A stretch of DNA of 64,000 nucleotides from Aquatica leii. Its lineage: Eukaryota; Arthropoda; Insecta; Coleoptera; Lampyridae. Positions 44,290 to 55,699 of this stretch are shown here, in pieces (the stretch's first letter is position 1; each line of letters opens with the position of its first letter). The stretch covers positions 31,019,507-31,083,506 of the forward strand of contig CM069437.1 in assembly GCA_035610365.1 (NCBI GenBank), written 5' to 3'. Both the position numbers and the translations under genes were made by a program. The notes under the pieces are model-generated. The model saw only the letters and a list, made by a program, of their open reading frames with translations. It did not search any database and had not been told where the DNA came from.

Positions 44290-46940
44290 TGATGTCACCA
44301 AACCACCCTTGTTTGGTTCAAGTTCGCCACATATAGGATAGAACAATTTTTTCCACGGGGCAAAAGGAATCTTTAGAAAAAGTACGAAATGCCCCGAGGA
44401 TACGAACGAATAGGTAGTGGAGGTACCAAATGTCTAAGTCATATGAGAGCATAGGAATCACTGCACTGATTTCCAATGTAGGTTCCAGTTACGTCGAGAA
44501 TACTTATAGAACAAGTGCAAGACAGTCTTGCCCTTGTCAACTGCATAGGAACAGCGTTTAGCAAAGTTCAGTTTATGATCGAGCCCTAGATAAATCGAAA
44601 ACACTTTAAACTGAAAATTAAGTCAAAGTGACGGATCTCTCAAGAAGGAACCAACAACCATGAATTTCGTCTTGTCAGCTGAGACATTAAAATTGTTGTT
44701 AACACCCCAGCGAGTCAGAAGGTCCAGGCACTGTCGTAATTTTACCTGTAGGTGTGTGCGGACACTGTGATAGTGATCGTTCACAGAAGAGAAAATGTCA
44801 CCGTTATCACGTTAAGTTTTGTTCTAGTAGGGAATCCACCATAAGGTCGACCCGAAAACTGATGCTTGAGGGCAGCCTTTCGTCAGTCGTTTTGTGTAAG
44901 AAGAAACAGAAACGTTCGTGGAATAAGTGATCGAGCTGCTCGATAAATAATTACGAATGAGGCGCACGGCGTCTGCAGGTACTCTCTTATTAACGACCAG
45001 AGATTCAATTACTGATGGCCACCATACGTTCATCTGTACTTTTGTCATTAATTTACGAATGGCGTCTGTCGTCGATTTGCCGAGAACGAAACCATATTAG
45101 CTGGGATATTAAAGAATCTTTGTAGAGGAATGTTTGTAATTCATTTTCTTTAACAAGATACTTCTTCGAATAGTTTACCAAGTTCGGAAAGTAACGTAAC
45201 TGGTCGATATGAATTGGAATTGGCAAGATCTCTCTTACCAGGCTTGAGAAACGTTATGAGCCTTCCAGTGTTCCAACACCCGCATTTAACACAAGAATTA
45301 AATAGGTCAATGATCGTAGAAGAGAATCTTGTACGACTGCTCTTAATACATTACAGTGTACTCCGTCGAGTCCGGAAGCTTCATTCTTAGGAATTCTGCT
45401 ATAGCCACTGACCGATGTCTTCTTTTGTAATCACCCAGTCATGTCGAAATTCAATATTTACAAAGGATTATGATCTAATTCAAGCTTGGTAAGGATCGTC
45501 GTTCGTTAGATCGTCATCTGGAGAAGGAGCTAATTATTGACTTAATGGTATTGTGCTCTGTGAGAGTGTATCTGCCACCGTCACGGACGTCACAGCATTG
45601 GACTGCAAGGAACTTTTGTGAGAAAATTCTGTAAACTAATCCCCTCGGACTCGCTGCCAAACTTCTGTTTGCAAACCTTTGCCATGAGCTAAAATTAGCG
45701 TTCTTTACTCCCAGTTTATACGGGTGAAGCTCGATTTTATATGAGTTTAAGCATTGAGTTTCTAGCTCTGCTGGAGTTTTTTGAGTATGCTTTGTTAAGA
45801 AACGTTCGACTTGCTTTAACCAATCTAGCTTTGGACTCCACCTCGGTACACCCCAGCTCTAGAATTCGAGCGAACTCGGTTTAAGTCATTTTGGCTAGAT
45901 TCGAGGATTAGCCTGGTCAGCTTATCAATAGAAATGTTAATAGAATTAGGATCGTAACAGTTAGCTCCACGTGAAAGATAAGTAGGGCGCTGAGTTTTGT
46001 ATTCAGCTTGACAGGACCTATACGTTTGACATCAAAGATACGCTTAGGGACCAAAACCCGTTAAATCAAAACGTACGTATCAGTCGGTGGTCACTTTGAA
46101 TTACCTACCTCTGGAATAACTTTCCAATTAGAAATTTTTCTAGCTAAAGCTTACGATGCTAGAGTGACGTCGATATTTGTATTACCTTGGAGACTAGCAA
46201 AGGTAAAAGGTTGATTAGGCTTATTTACAACACATAGGTCACATCACGCCCACGAGGTTCTCCACACTTTTGCTTCGTTCGTCGGTCTGCAAAGAATGCC
46301 AAAGCTGCGTTTTTGCATTGAAATCACCTGCTTTAATAATAATTGAGACGCTTTTTAGTTCGTCCAAAACTTTATCTAGATGTTGTAGATGAATACCATC
46401 ATCGCGTGGTGGCTAATAAACGCCGACAATACCAAAAAAAGTGTTTCCAGCTGTGATCATAGATACGGCAGTACATTCATTAGTGAAATGAAATACCCCA
46501 TACAAGTGGATGCGGTAATTCTGTTGAAAGGCAAGGTCGCACCAACGAGCTTACACCATGTACCTGAACTATACACATAAAGCTCTTGGGTCAGTAGAAT
46601 GCCTATTGTCGGAGAAAAAGTTCATGATTTTCAAGGCGGTAGCACGAAAACGCTGACGATTCGCTTACGCAATCCTAAGATTTAGAGAAGCATCCTCACA
46701 GTCTATAATCGTTTGAGATCTTGGCACCAAGCCTCTTTAAATACGCCGGTCAGTTGTTGGAAGACGCCTTGTATTTTACCATATCGCGTTTGCGTACCAA
46801 GTGTCCAACTGCGCTTCACGTCATTTGTTGCAGTCTTCACCAATGCATTGATGACGTTCAGAGGACATCACCGCACTGCAAATGCTCAATACATTGTAAT
46901 AATTGGTATAATCACATTGGTGTTTCCTGACAGTAAAGAA
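44290..46940 (-). pseudogene. R1-like LINE, endonuclease and reverse transcriptase remnants
   Basis: Minus-strand reading, with many stops and shifts. The endonuclease word GDFNAKTQLWHS near 46310-46355 matches the conserved GDFNAK catalytic region of apurinic-type nucleases in LINEs. Reverse transcriptase is represented by GKSTTDAI near 45085-45110, NVWWPSVIESL and LTKGCPQASVFG within 44824-45048, the last being the conserved GCPQGSVLGP box. A later word ADKTKFMVVG near 44650-44690 fits the post-catalytic region. This order and wording is that of R1-clade elements. It is thoroughly inactivated. Exact ends are not resolved. Confidence 0.7.
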
Positions 46941-47399
46941 GTGCTAAACAAAACCTTAAGTTTACAAACAATAAGTGCCAACTTACGTGATATTGCGAGT
47001 GAATAAAAACGAAAAAAGAACAAACGACGAACCCCGCACCAAAAGCATATCTATAAGTGCAAATTTCGCCTTTCTGGCCAGACGACCCAGAATTATGGAA
47101 TCCGTACCCATAAACTTGATACGCAAAGTACGAGACATCCTTATCGCACCGCTTTCTCAAAACAAGTGCCAAAAGCTCAAAACCCAGTTTATCCAAATAC
47201 TCAGCGCAGCAAAAAGCGAAACAGCTGCTCGAACTAGCAGATTGTTAACCTTTCCAGTTTCTGAAGTAATTACAAGACTTTAGCAGAAACAGCAGTACTA
47301 GCACACTACTCAGGTCAATTACAACCGTTAACCATTCAAAACCGGTACTGATTATATAAACATTAACCACCTTGCAGACGTGACCGAACTAGTCAACTT
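46941..47399. other. Unassigned stretch between two LINE remnants
   Basis: Contains a 102-codon plus-strand frame (46975-47283) and an overlapping 94-codon minus-strand frame, neither recognised. It may be ORF1 or UTR of one of the adjacent LINEs. Confidence 0.35.
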
Positions 47400-49190
47400 T
47401 CAGTATTTTTTCGCCGGGTGTGACCATGTTGGCGTGGCGTAGATTGTGGTGGACTGTATCACCGACTTGTAGAATAGCAGTTTGTTGTCCACAAATAGCA
47501 AGCTGTTCCTCCCCATAATCGAATACAGGTTAGACATAACTGCGGATGCTTTCGCTACGACGTTGTGAAGATGTTTCTTCTATGATAGGCCTAAGTATTG
47601 TGCTTCGTTGAACTTGTTTGACTCGACATTTCGGTGCCGGGGTGGTTCTCAACCAGCGCGTGAAAAGTTCTTTGTTGGTATTCGTCAGGCTTACGGTAAT
47701 TCGCCAGTCGACGTACCAACTCGACAGATAATTCATGGCGACCAGCAACCGATCGACGATCTGTTTGAGAGATCTCGAACTTACCATTACCGTGTGTGCT
47801 TCGGTATGTTGGAAATAAAGATGCTTTACAACAGAGGACCTAAGACTGACCATTGAGGTACTCAGGCTTGGATTCTTTTTAGGTCGGACTTGGACGTGCT
47901 CAACTTCAGTCGCAACGTGCGGTTGATGAGGTATCAACGGATAAGCTGCACTACCAGTTCCGAGATGCTGTTGTAGTGTAGCTTAGTCTTTGATGCCAAA
48001 CTCGTCGAGAAAAACCACACTGTGAACTGTTCTTTCAGAATCAGTCCATTGACTTCTGCTCTGCAATGTAATAACGATTACTCACTTCAACTACTTACCT
48101 AACGATTACAGCAAATATACGGGCCGGTAATTCTGCGGCATCGCGGTGACCGGAGTCTGAGAGAGGCGGTGAGGATGATCACGTTTCAATCTGGGAGAAG
48201 TCGGATCGCTCAGTTGCTAATGCCATCTGATCCGAGTGATTTCCTTTTCTTTAATCTAGAAATATTCGATTCCATGCGAGTCTGTTGACCCGGCGAATTC
48301 GTGCCGTTTCGATGTCTTTGTGGGTAGGGCTGAACTGCTCTCCAAGGTGAGTGCGAACAGCTCTATCTTGTCGTTATTTGATGTGGCAATACGATTAGGT
48401 GGTGGCGGCATCCTTGGTGAGCCACAATTGTTTAGCGCTTTTACTATCTTCCAGACGCTTCCCTCTTTAGTGTTTAGCGACTTGAGGTTCGCTTTTAATA
48501 CTCGGCAATTTCCGTCTTCGTTTTAGAATAGCAGTCGGTTTGTCAAGTTGGACTAACACAGGGTTGTAGTCCAAACTCAGTTCTTGCACCGTCCAAATCT
48601 CGTGGTTGAGCCTGCACTTCTGCATAACCACGATGTTTCGTACGTCCAGTCAATAATTTGCTTGAGTGGGATTTTAAGTTGGCTCGACCACTCCGTCCGC
48701 AATAACGTTATGGCGTAGACTAACGTGATTAAACAGTTTTAGCGATAGTGTGTAGGCTGTTACAAGATGGATGCTTCGCGTAGGGGTCCCTACCGTTGAT
48801 CGTTGCAATGTTCGTGTCGAAAACGGCGTCGTAGTCTGCTTCTTGTAACGGGCTTCCTAGTAGGTTGGAAACTGCACAAAGGACAAAGCCGTGCGAACAG
48901 CGACAAGCGTCGCTTCGAGATTTTCAAGCGGATGCTGGTTTTGCGGTAATGGTTCAACGTCTATTTGATGTAGATCGTGGTGCCATCCACTTTTTTCAGT
49001 AGCTCGGTCGTTCCGGTACATGACGTAGTCATAAACCTAGTCCAAGCTATAGTTGTACGCGAATTTCTGTTAGTTCTTTTTCGAAAAAATGTCGTTTGCA
49101 TTCCAAATTATCTGAACTACAAGGCAGGCCGCATTAATTATATGAACAGAACCTCCGGGAGATACCGTTCCCCATCTACTCTTCCCTAAC
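47400..49190 (-). pseudogene. Jockey-like LINE, endonuclease and reverse transcriptase remnants
   Basis: Minus strand. The frame 47530-47937 contains SSRSLKQIVDRLLVAMNYLS and WYVDWRI, which match the helical segment after the YADD box in Jockey/CR1-type reverse transcriptases. Upstream pieces give AKHPSCNS near 48780, close to the AKHPxWNS endonuclease motif, and a stretch near 48540-48600 matching the SSDHNPVL end of the nuclease, degraded. The layout (nuclease, linker, RT) runs right to left over about 1.8 kb with many stops. Distinct from the R1-like remnant beside it. Confidence 0.6.
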
Positions 49191-49345
49191 CGTCGTGTTC
49201 GTAGTGTCTGGCTTTGGCCTACGTAACAGGGCGTCAACACTGGGTTCTAGTAATGTGTTGACAGATTTTAGACGGCTATTAATTTCCCTCTATTCCTTAC
49301 CGGGTGTCGTGTTCGTAGTGACGGGCTTTGGCCCCCATCACTGCA
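49187..49345 (+). repeat. Tandem partial duplication, ~124-bp period
   Basis: GTCGTGTTCGTAGTG followed by a GGCTTTGGCC word occurs at about 49191-49225 and again at about 49306-49335. The intervening text is only weakly repeated. Confidence 0.45.
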
Positions 49346-49379
49346 GGTTTTGTACAAGAACAAAACTAGTCAGAAGACG

Positions 49380-49815
49380 AATCTTCAGATATTGGTGAAG
49401 TGTTGTGTTGAATGTCGAACGCCAGATCCATTTTTAACGAATAATCCAGTTCCATCTACCAGCAAAACTATAAAGACTCTTCAGACCCGTCTACCATCTA
49501 CTTCTAACCATCAACTTCGTGCGAAACTACCGGAATTTCTAAGATTTCTTCGTTTTTAATCTGTCCCACAGTTTTGAACTCAATGTCAAAACAAATATCA
49601 AAATGGAATAGAGAAAGGAGCCGAAAGAAAGGAACATCAGTTATATTAACAAACGCTCTTTATAAGAATCAATTCAAAAAAGAAAGACAAGGCAATCAAA
49701 AATTTATTTTCACTTGCACAACCTGGACCTTCAAAAAATGCAAACAAAAGGATATAACTAGAGAATCCAGTGATTGGGACGACAACTACATGTGTGATTT
49801 TTGCAAAAATTGAGA
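49380..49815 (+). pseudogene. C-terminal fragment of a pogo/Jerky-type transposase
   Basis: The frame 49574-49813 reads RSRKKGTSVILTNALYKNQF, then a lysine-rich linker, then ESSDWDDNYMCDFCKN and a stop. In many insect pogo-type DDE transposases the C-terminal tail has the same order: RK(K)G.S.ILT.TP.K, a basic region, an acidic ESSDSDE patch, and a CxxC. The preceding PVPSTSKT region fits the linker. The catalytic domain is absent. Confidence 0.5.
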
Positions 49816-52800
49816 TAGTTATTATTATTAATTGTCTAACCGATGTACATAATTACTTTACCCAGTTTGTTTGACCACTGTACCCTACACTCTTTTATCT
49901 TAAAAAAATACACAAAGAGTAAACTTTAAAAATTACAGTTATTACAACCCACTATTCCTTAGGGTGGCCACTTTGCTTTACTACCACGTTTACCCAAGCG
50001 AGCGACTCGGCTTGGTACTGGCAATCCCATCACAGCTATCAGGAATGTTTTTTTTGTATCTGGAGTGCATTTGTTACTGGGACATGCAAGCAACATAGTT
50101 ACACTACTAGAGGTCTCTAGCATAATAATGGAGCTTCCTACTACAGTAAAATTAACCACGTAATGCTGAAGTGGCATCGTACGTATGAGCGTCGAGCAAC
50201 AGAGGCGGCAGCAGAACCACGAGCGAAACACCATCCGCAACGATTGCTATTCCGGTAAGCCATCGCTATCACCATCGTCACGAAAAGCCCGACAGGCATT
50301 GGTAATTCACCGGATGACGCCATATTTCGTCTAGGCAACGAAGCATAGACGTTTCAAAGATTCATAGACAAAACACTGCACGACATTTATTTGTGTTATA
50401 CGTACATACGACATACTTGGTAGCATTAGCACATCTACCACAATTGTTCTCTATGTTGCAAGACAAAGAGATCATAATTAACTCGGCAGATTTAAATAAA
50501 CACAAGTTCAGTTTCTCGAATACGTTGCTACGAGGATTTTCACGTAACTTAATTGCTGGCGACTATCTCAGTATGATTCTGGGAGCAGATCGCAAGTCTC
50601 GATGTGCTAATTATATATATAGTAAGATTAGAAAAGTGCCAAAACGGTTGGAAATTACAATGGAAGACACCGTTTAAATATATTCAAAGCTGAACTAAAC
50701 AAATGACAATAGACAGGTTGTAACACGAATATATTCTCATTTTATTACAGAAAGAGAGCTTACAAAAGAGAATCAAGGTAGATTTACATAGATGCGATCA
50801 ATTGCTAGGACGTAAGTACATATCACAGACATTACTTGATGATGTAAGACCCATTTGGTTCATACGATCTATGAGAAAAAGCCAGATGCGCTAAGTATCC
50901 CCCAGATTAATATTGATATTTCGGTAAGTGGGCCTTCCGATACGGTTATAATTGTAGTAATCAATCGAAGGTTTCGATGTCCTCAATCAACATAGGTGCA
51001 ACACCCTTTTCACTACATCGCAGGTTATGACGTCATCATAGAAATTTTCCAAATATGAACAAACAGGTGTCAATATTTCCGCATTTATGGAATACGTGTA
51101 GGTATCCAAGATTACTAATGACAATTACAGAAATATCAAATTAAGCCACAAAAATAAAAATCAATTCTTACCCCAGAAAGACTTTTACATAATCAGCAAA
51201 AGTACTACACCCATTTATAACTTGGATGATTGTAAATATTTAGAAATGAAAGCATCGCCGGGCGCGTACGTTAGATGATCATGTACAAACTGTACTACAG
51301 TCATCGGAAAAATAATTTTTCTTCCTTGGTTAAGTTTATTCGTCAAGAAAAACAGAATGACAGCTAACACTCGGCAGGTAGGAAAAAGTGGACGTTTTGA
51401 GACTAAACTTATACGGTTCGAAAATCACACCGAAACACTTTTAACATAACATCTCAGATCAAAAAACCCATATCAATGTCTACCGCAAACGGAAAATCAT
51501 TTATCACGGTCAAGTTCAGAAAAGCATCACCTTTCAAAGCGATTGCTACATCTAGACATGCCAATGCATACACTGCCAACGCTCTAACATAGCAAGATAC
51601 AATGCACTGCAACCGTCACAGACATATGAAAGCAGCCCTAAGGTTCCACAACTAGTATGAAACTCTACTGGTCACTGCAACAGAAATCGTATACAAAGAA
51701 ACCACACAAGTCGAGCCGTGGAACCCGAAAATTATGCAACTGTGACTATTGCTTTAGGTCAACATAAACAACAAGCCACGGCACACCTAAAAGCTTTGTA
51801 CTTAAAACAACTTAACAAGACCATCTAAGTATTTTTGAGAGACCACAGAAACATCTCTCGGGATACACCAAACAATAGCGATGCACACAGAAATAAAAAC
51901 GTCGATACTTGTCGGAAGGAAAATTTGGTTCCCATTACAATTTCAACGCGCAAGCAATAAAATCACACATCCTGGAGCTCTCTAGCACAGTAAACATAGC
52001 CATCTGCAAGATCTGCAAGACACAGTGCATCGGCCAAGAGAGACGTCAAAGGAAGGACACCCTCCGTACTTCATACTTATGATTGCTATATGCAGTAAGC
52101 CGTATCACTTCTGGCATCTTCACCACGAACAAAGCGTTAAACGTCGGAACCAAGTCGGATGACAGACAGACAACGATGATAGACCCAAAAGGAAGTGGCG
52201 CTTAGTACAGTTACAGTATCACTACGCAAGCTGTACCAGTAGAACAGTCCGACTGCGTTTTGTCAGGCCGATTCGCAAAGATACGCCGTACGTCACAGTT
52301 ATCACCGCGGGGCCTCGAGGATGAACGCCTAGAAGAAATGTCTAATACAATGTAATAATTTAGCTACGTAAATAATAATTTGTTACGACCTTAAAAATTG
52401 TCTTCGTTGTTCTTTTAGGGAAGTAGTGTTTTGCAGCGGATAAGACAAAAAATTGTTAGTAGAAGCATTGAGTGAAAGTTAAGTATCTTTAACAACTGCT
52501 TTAGTTGTTTCATGTCATTAAACTCTAAAAGCTATACCTCAAGTAAGGAGGTAACGTAGTTAATTGTCAGTAATTTGTGCATTATGCAGATAATTGTAAA
52601 TGCAAAGGTTAATGCGGTCCAATGCGGTCGTTGTGCTGAAAAATAGGAAACAGTATTCGAAAACCACAAAAGATCTTGTATACGCAAACTGCATTCATTT
52701 ATTTAGCAACTGTTCGGAGTATCTCGACAAGATTTCTAACTAACTAACTCTTCATCTCTGACTCTAGGTAGGTACAAGTGAATCTTTGGAATTTCAGTGT

Positions 52801-53180
52801 AACGATCTTAGGAACTTTTCTTTCGATAAAGATATTGGTATTTTACTGAAAGCAGAGCAGAACAGAGATATGTTTCAAAATGTTTAGCAATAGAAGCACA
52901 CAAATGTTGTAAATTGTGTTACTACGAGTTTTAAATGATATTTTAAAAATTTGTAAAGAGCGGTAAATATAAGCTGAATCAGCGCCATCTCTTAGGATTA
53001 TTATTATCATGAATATTACATGATATTACCTTTTTTAATACAATTTTTAGGTTTTTTTGATAATTCTTAAATTGTTTAATTATTTTTAGTAATTGCGTTA
53101 TTTGATGATCTAAAATTTATACAGTTAAGTACAATTTAGATGAAAAAAGTAATTTACTTTTGTTTACAAGAAGGTTTGTC
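49816..53180. other. Unassigned, probably decayed transposon DNA
   Basis: About 3.4 kb with higher GC than the flanks up to about 52.3 kb. No intact frame is recognised. Short minus-strand frames at 49959-50338 and a 94-codon plus-strand frame at 50393-50677 show no domain I can name. Base composition and broken frames suggest old retroelement remains continuing from the LINE cluster. From about 52400 the sequence is AT-rich and may hold the wls promoter. Confidence 0.4.
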
Positions 53181-53232
53181 ACTTCGCTATGTTTATGATC
53201 GTGCCGATGATTTCATCTCAATTTATTTAACC

Positions 53233-53284
53233 GTAAGTTTTGAATAATAATTAATCTTTTATTTAACGAATAAGTTTGCTGTAG
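53233..53284 (+). other. Probable 52-bp intron in the wls 5'UTR
   Basis: The donor GTAAGT at 53233 and acceptor TTTGCTGTAG ending at 53284 bracket an AT-rich 52-bp piece, the same size as the ASCC2 introns. The start codon follows 8 bp later. A 13-codon upstream frame (53189-53230) ends just before the donor. Inferred from splice signals only. Confidence 0.6.
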
Positions 53285-53292
53285 GCCCAACA

Positions 53293-54915
53293 ATGCCTGG
53301 AACGATTTTAGAAAATTTAAGCGGCAGGAAATTGAGTATTTTGGTGGCAATTTTACTTATTTGCCAAATAACGTGTTTCCTCATTGGGGGTTTCATTGCA
53401 CCGTCTCCAGCCGGTTCACAATCAATCTTATCTACAGTCTGTTTAGACGAGGAACCAAATAAATTCCACGAACAAGATCGGTGGCTCACGAAAGAATGTA
53501 AATCGATTGATTTGGCGAACGAACAAGCGGCTGTAGGTTTAAACGCTAGTAACTTTGTTTTTGTGGCAAAAATGCCCCTGTATGGAATGGATTTTTCGCG
53601 ATGGCAACAGAATTTAGTTGGTGTGTTACAAATCGATATGCTGTACAAATCTGGGCAGAGCATTAATAGTGTGATCGAGTTAACGTTGGATTCTAAATTG
53701 GCTTTTAGAAGTAAATGGGATTCCGAAAATAAGTGGACGTATCTTAGTAGCTCACAGGAGAAACGTACAGTTGAGTGCATGCTACTTGAAGACAAGGAAC
53801 CTAAAGATAAGTACCCGTACAGCTGTTCCACGGTACCTTTGTTTGAATTAGGTTCGTTGCATCATGACTATTATTTACTTAACATGAGACTTCCTGTTGA
53901 TGATAAAGGTATGAATGTCGATCTTGGTTTTATCCATGACATTTATTTAAACATAATCCACATGAATGGGGGCTTCACCAAAGTGTGGTTGTCGCTTAAA
54001 ACTGTGTTTTTCCCCGTTTTAATTGCTATTATGGTGTGGTTTTGGCGGCGGGTGCATATGCTGGCACGCACACCGGCGTTATTAGAGTATTTACTGCTCA
54101 TCGTGGGGGTTACTTTAGCATTTTTAAATGTACCTCTCGAGTTTTTAACATTGCACTTTAACATGCCGTATATGTTGTTGCTCGGTGATATTAGACAAGG
54201 CGTTTTTTATGCTGCTCTTTTGTCCTTTTGGATCATTTTTGCTGGTGAGCACATGCTGATTAAAGAAACACCTCACAAAAATTCCCTTCGAGTGTATTGG
54301 ATGCACTTAAGCGGAATTTTGGTCGGTTGTTTATCTTTACTAATTTTCGATTTATGCGAACGGGGCGTGCAGCTTTACAACCCGTTTTATTCCATATGGG
54401 TAACACCGATTGGCACCAACTTGGCTTTGTCGTTCATTATTCTTGCCGGCATATCTGCTGGTATTTACTTTATCTTTTTGTGTTATATGATTTGGAAGGC
54501 TTTTAAAAATATCAGCATTAAGAAATCCGTTTTACCGAGCATGTCCACGGTACGCCGATTACACTACGAAGGCATCATCTATCGTTTCAACTTTTTAATG
54601 CTGGCCACGGTAGTGTGTGCCGCCGTTACAATTATTTCATTTATTTTGAGCCAAATTGCCGAAGGCCAAAATAAGTGGGACGAAAACATGGAGCTGGAGG
54701 TGTCGTCTGCACTGTTTACTGGGGTTTATGGCATGTGGAATATTTATATTTTTGCCATGTTGGTGTTGTACGCACCGAGCCATAAGCAGTGGCCTACCGA
54801 TACAATCTGTGGGGATAACGGCGAAGAAGTGGAATTTAGTCGTCTGCCAACCGATCCATGTCCTAACGAAATTTCGTCCCTTACTTCTTTTGCCAGCAAA
54901 GTTTCTATGGATTAG
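53293..54915 (+). CDS. wls: Wntless (Evi/Sprinter/GPR177), Wnt cargo receptor
   Basis: 540 residues in one exon. The N-terminus MPGTILENLSGRKLSILV closely matches the wntless family start, which fixes the first ATG. A membrane segment at residues 15-35 is followed by a luminal domain with several cysteines (to about residue 230), then about seven membrane segments, including the conserved stretch GDIRQGVFYAALLSFW. The loop motif YEGI at residue 425 corresponds to the family's YxxΦ endocytosis signal. Wntless binds lipidated Wnt in the Golgi, carries it to the plasma membrane and is recycled by retromer. The absence of introns in the CDS is notable next to the intron-rich ASCC2, but the frame is intact and the protein full length, so I take it as functional. 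Confidence 0.97.
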   Translation: MPGTILENLSGRKLSILVAILLICQITCFLIGGFIAPSPAGSQSILSTVCLDEEPNKFHEQDRWLTKECKSIDLANEQAAVGLNASNFVFVAKMPLYGMDFSRWQQNLVGVLQIDMLYKSGQSINSVIELTLDSKLAFRSKWDSENKWTYLSSSQEKRTVECMLLEDKEPKDKYPYSCSTVPLFELGSLHHDYYLLNMRLPVDDKGMNVDLGFIHDIYLNIIHMNGGFTKVWLSLKTVFFPVLIAIMVWFWRRVHMLARTPALLEYLLLIVGVTLAFLNVPLEFLTLHFNMPYMLLLGDIRQGVFYAALLSFWIIFAGEHMLIKETPHKNSLRVYWMHLSGILVGCLSLLIFDLCERGVQLYNPFYSIWVTPIGTNLALSFIILAGISAGIYFIFLCYMIWKAFKNISIKKSVLPSMSTVRRLHYEGIIYRFNFLMLATVVCAAVTIISFILSQIAEGQNKWDENMELEVSSALFTGVYGMWNIYIFAMLVLYAPSHKQWPTDTICGDNGEEVEFSRLPTDPCPNEISSLTSFASKVSMD

Positions 54916-55388
54916 TCTCGTCTTGTTCATTTTTCAGTGTTGTGTTTGTAAATCGAACTAGACGTAGCAGTACTATTTTTATTGAATATTTTTGTAAATT
55001 ATTTCTGTTTTTAATTTATTCGTAAAATCGTCACGTAGCGATTTTAAAAGTACTTGGTGACTCATTGGAACTAACTGGCCAGTTAATCAATAGCGTGTAC
55101 TTTTTAAAGTGAATTCACCGTTTCTTACTAGTCTTCCACACTGTGAGACTTTCACAAATGGCTACAGTAGAAAACTGTTTCATAATTGCCACCGATGTAC
55201 TTATGTGATTATTTTTAAGTAGGAATTATGACTGTCTTTCTCTTAGTATCTTGTATAGTAGTAGAAGCTACTTAATTTAACTTATTCTATAATTCTTCAG
55301 TATTATAAATGTTGTGATTTTGTTTATGATAATTCTTTGCAGCTATCTTAAATTTTATACCGATATACAATGTATTTTTAAGGTGTCA

Positions 55389-55394
55389 AATAAA
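55389..55394 (+). terminator. Candidate polyadenylation signal of wls
   Basis: AATAAA about 470 bp after the wls stop codon, the first clear one in the expected orientation, followed by AT-rich sequence. Confidence 0.55.
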
Positions 55395-55553
55395 AATTGA
55401 AGATTATTTTATAATTGTTTAATTGCGGCTATATAATAGCAATAATACTTATTAGTATCAAAATATTAAATAGGCAGACATAAAATATATAACGCTATAC
55501 TAATAATAAATATAAAAAATATAATAATACTTTTTTGTTTATGTTAAGCGGCG

Positions 55554-55687
55554 TTAAAATCCGTCGCTGTATGATCCAGTAGTACCTGGGCTGTCGAGAG
55601 CGCTTGATGAGTTTCCTATACTTTCACATGCTTCTTGGTACAAATCTGGATTTACCATTTCCATTACACGCCAAGCCAAAGATTTAT
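55554..55687 (-). CDS. Terminal coding exon of an unrecognised minus-strand gene
   Basis: On the minus strand a long pyrimidine tract ends in CAG at 55690-55688, followed by 134 nt: two bases completing a split codon, then 43 sense codons and TAA. The reading is KSLAWRVMEMVNPDLYQEAC, then a serine-rich tail ending SYSDGF. The excellent 3' splice site, higher GC in the exon and protein-like composition with a clean stop make this look like a real last exon. Upstream exons would lie at higher coordinates, beyond or within the repeat array at 55.7-61.2 kb, but I could not find one. It converges on wls. I do not recognise the protein. Confidence 0.55.
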
Positions 55688-55699
55688 CTGAAAAAAAAA

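Noticed and set aside
46975-47283. 102-codon plus-strand frame as a gene
   Set aside because: No recognisable domain, lies between two LINE remnants and overlaps an equally long antisense frame.
50900-52300. Possible further LINE on the plus strand
   Set aside because: Only isolated words fit; no motif of RT or endonuclease could be confirmed.
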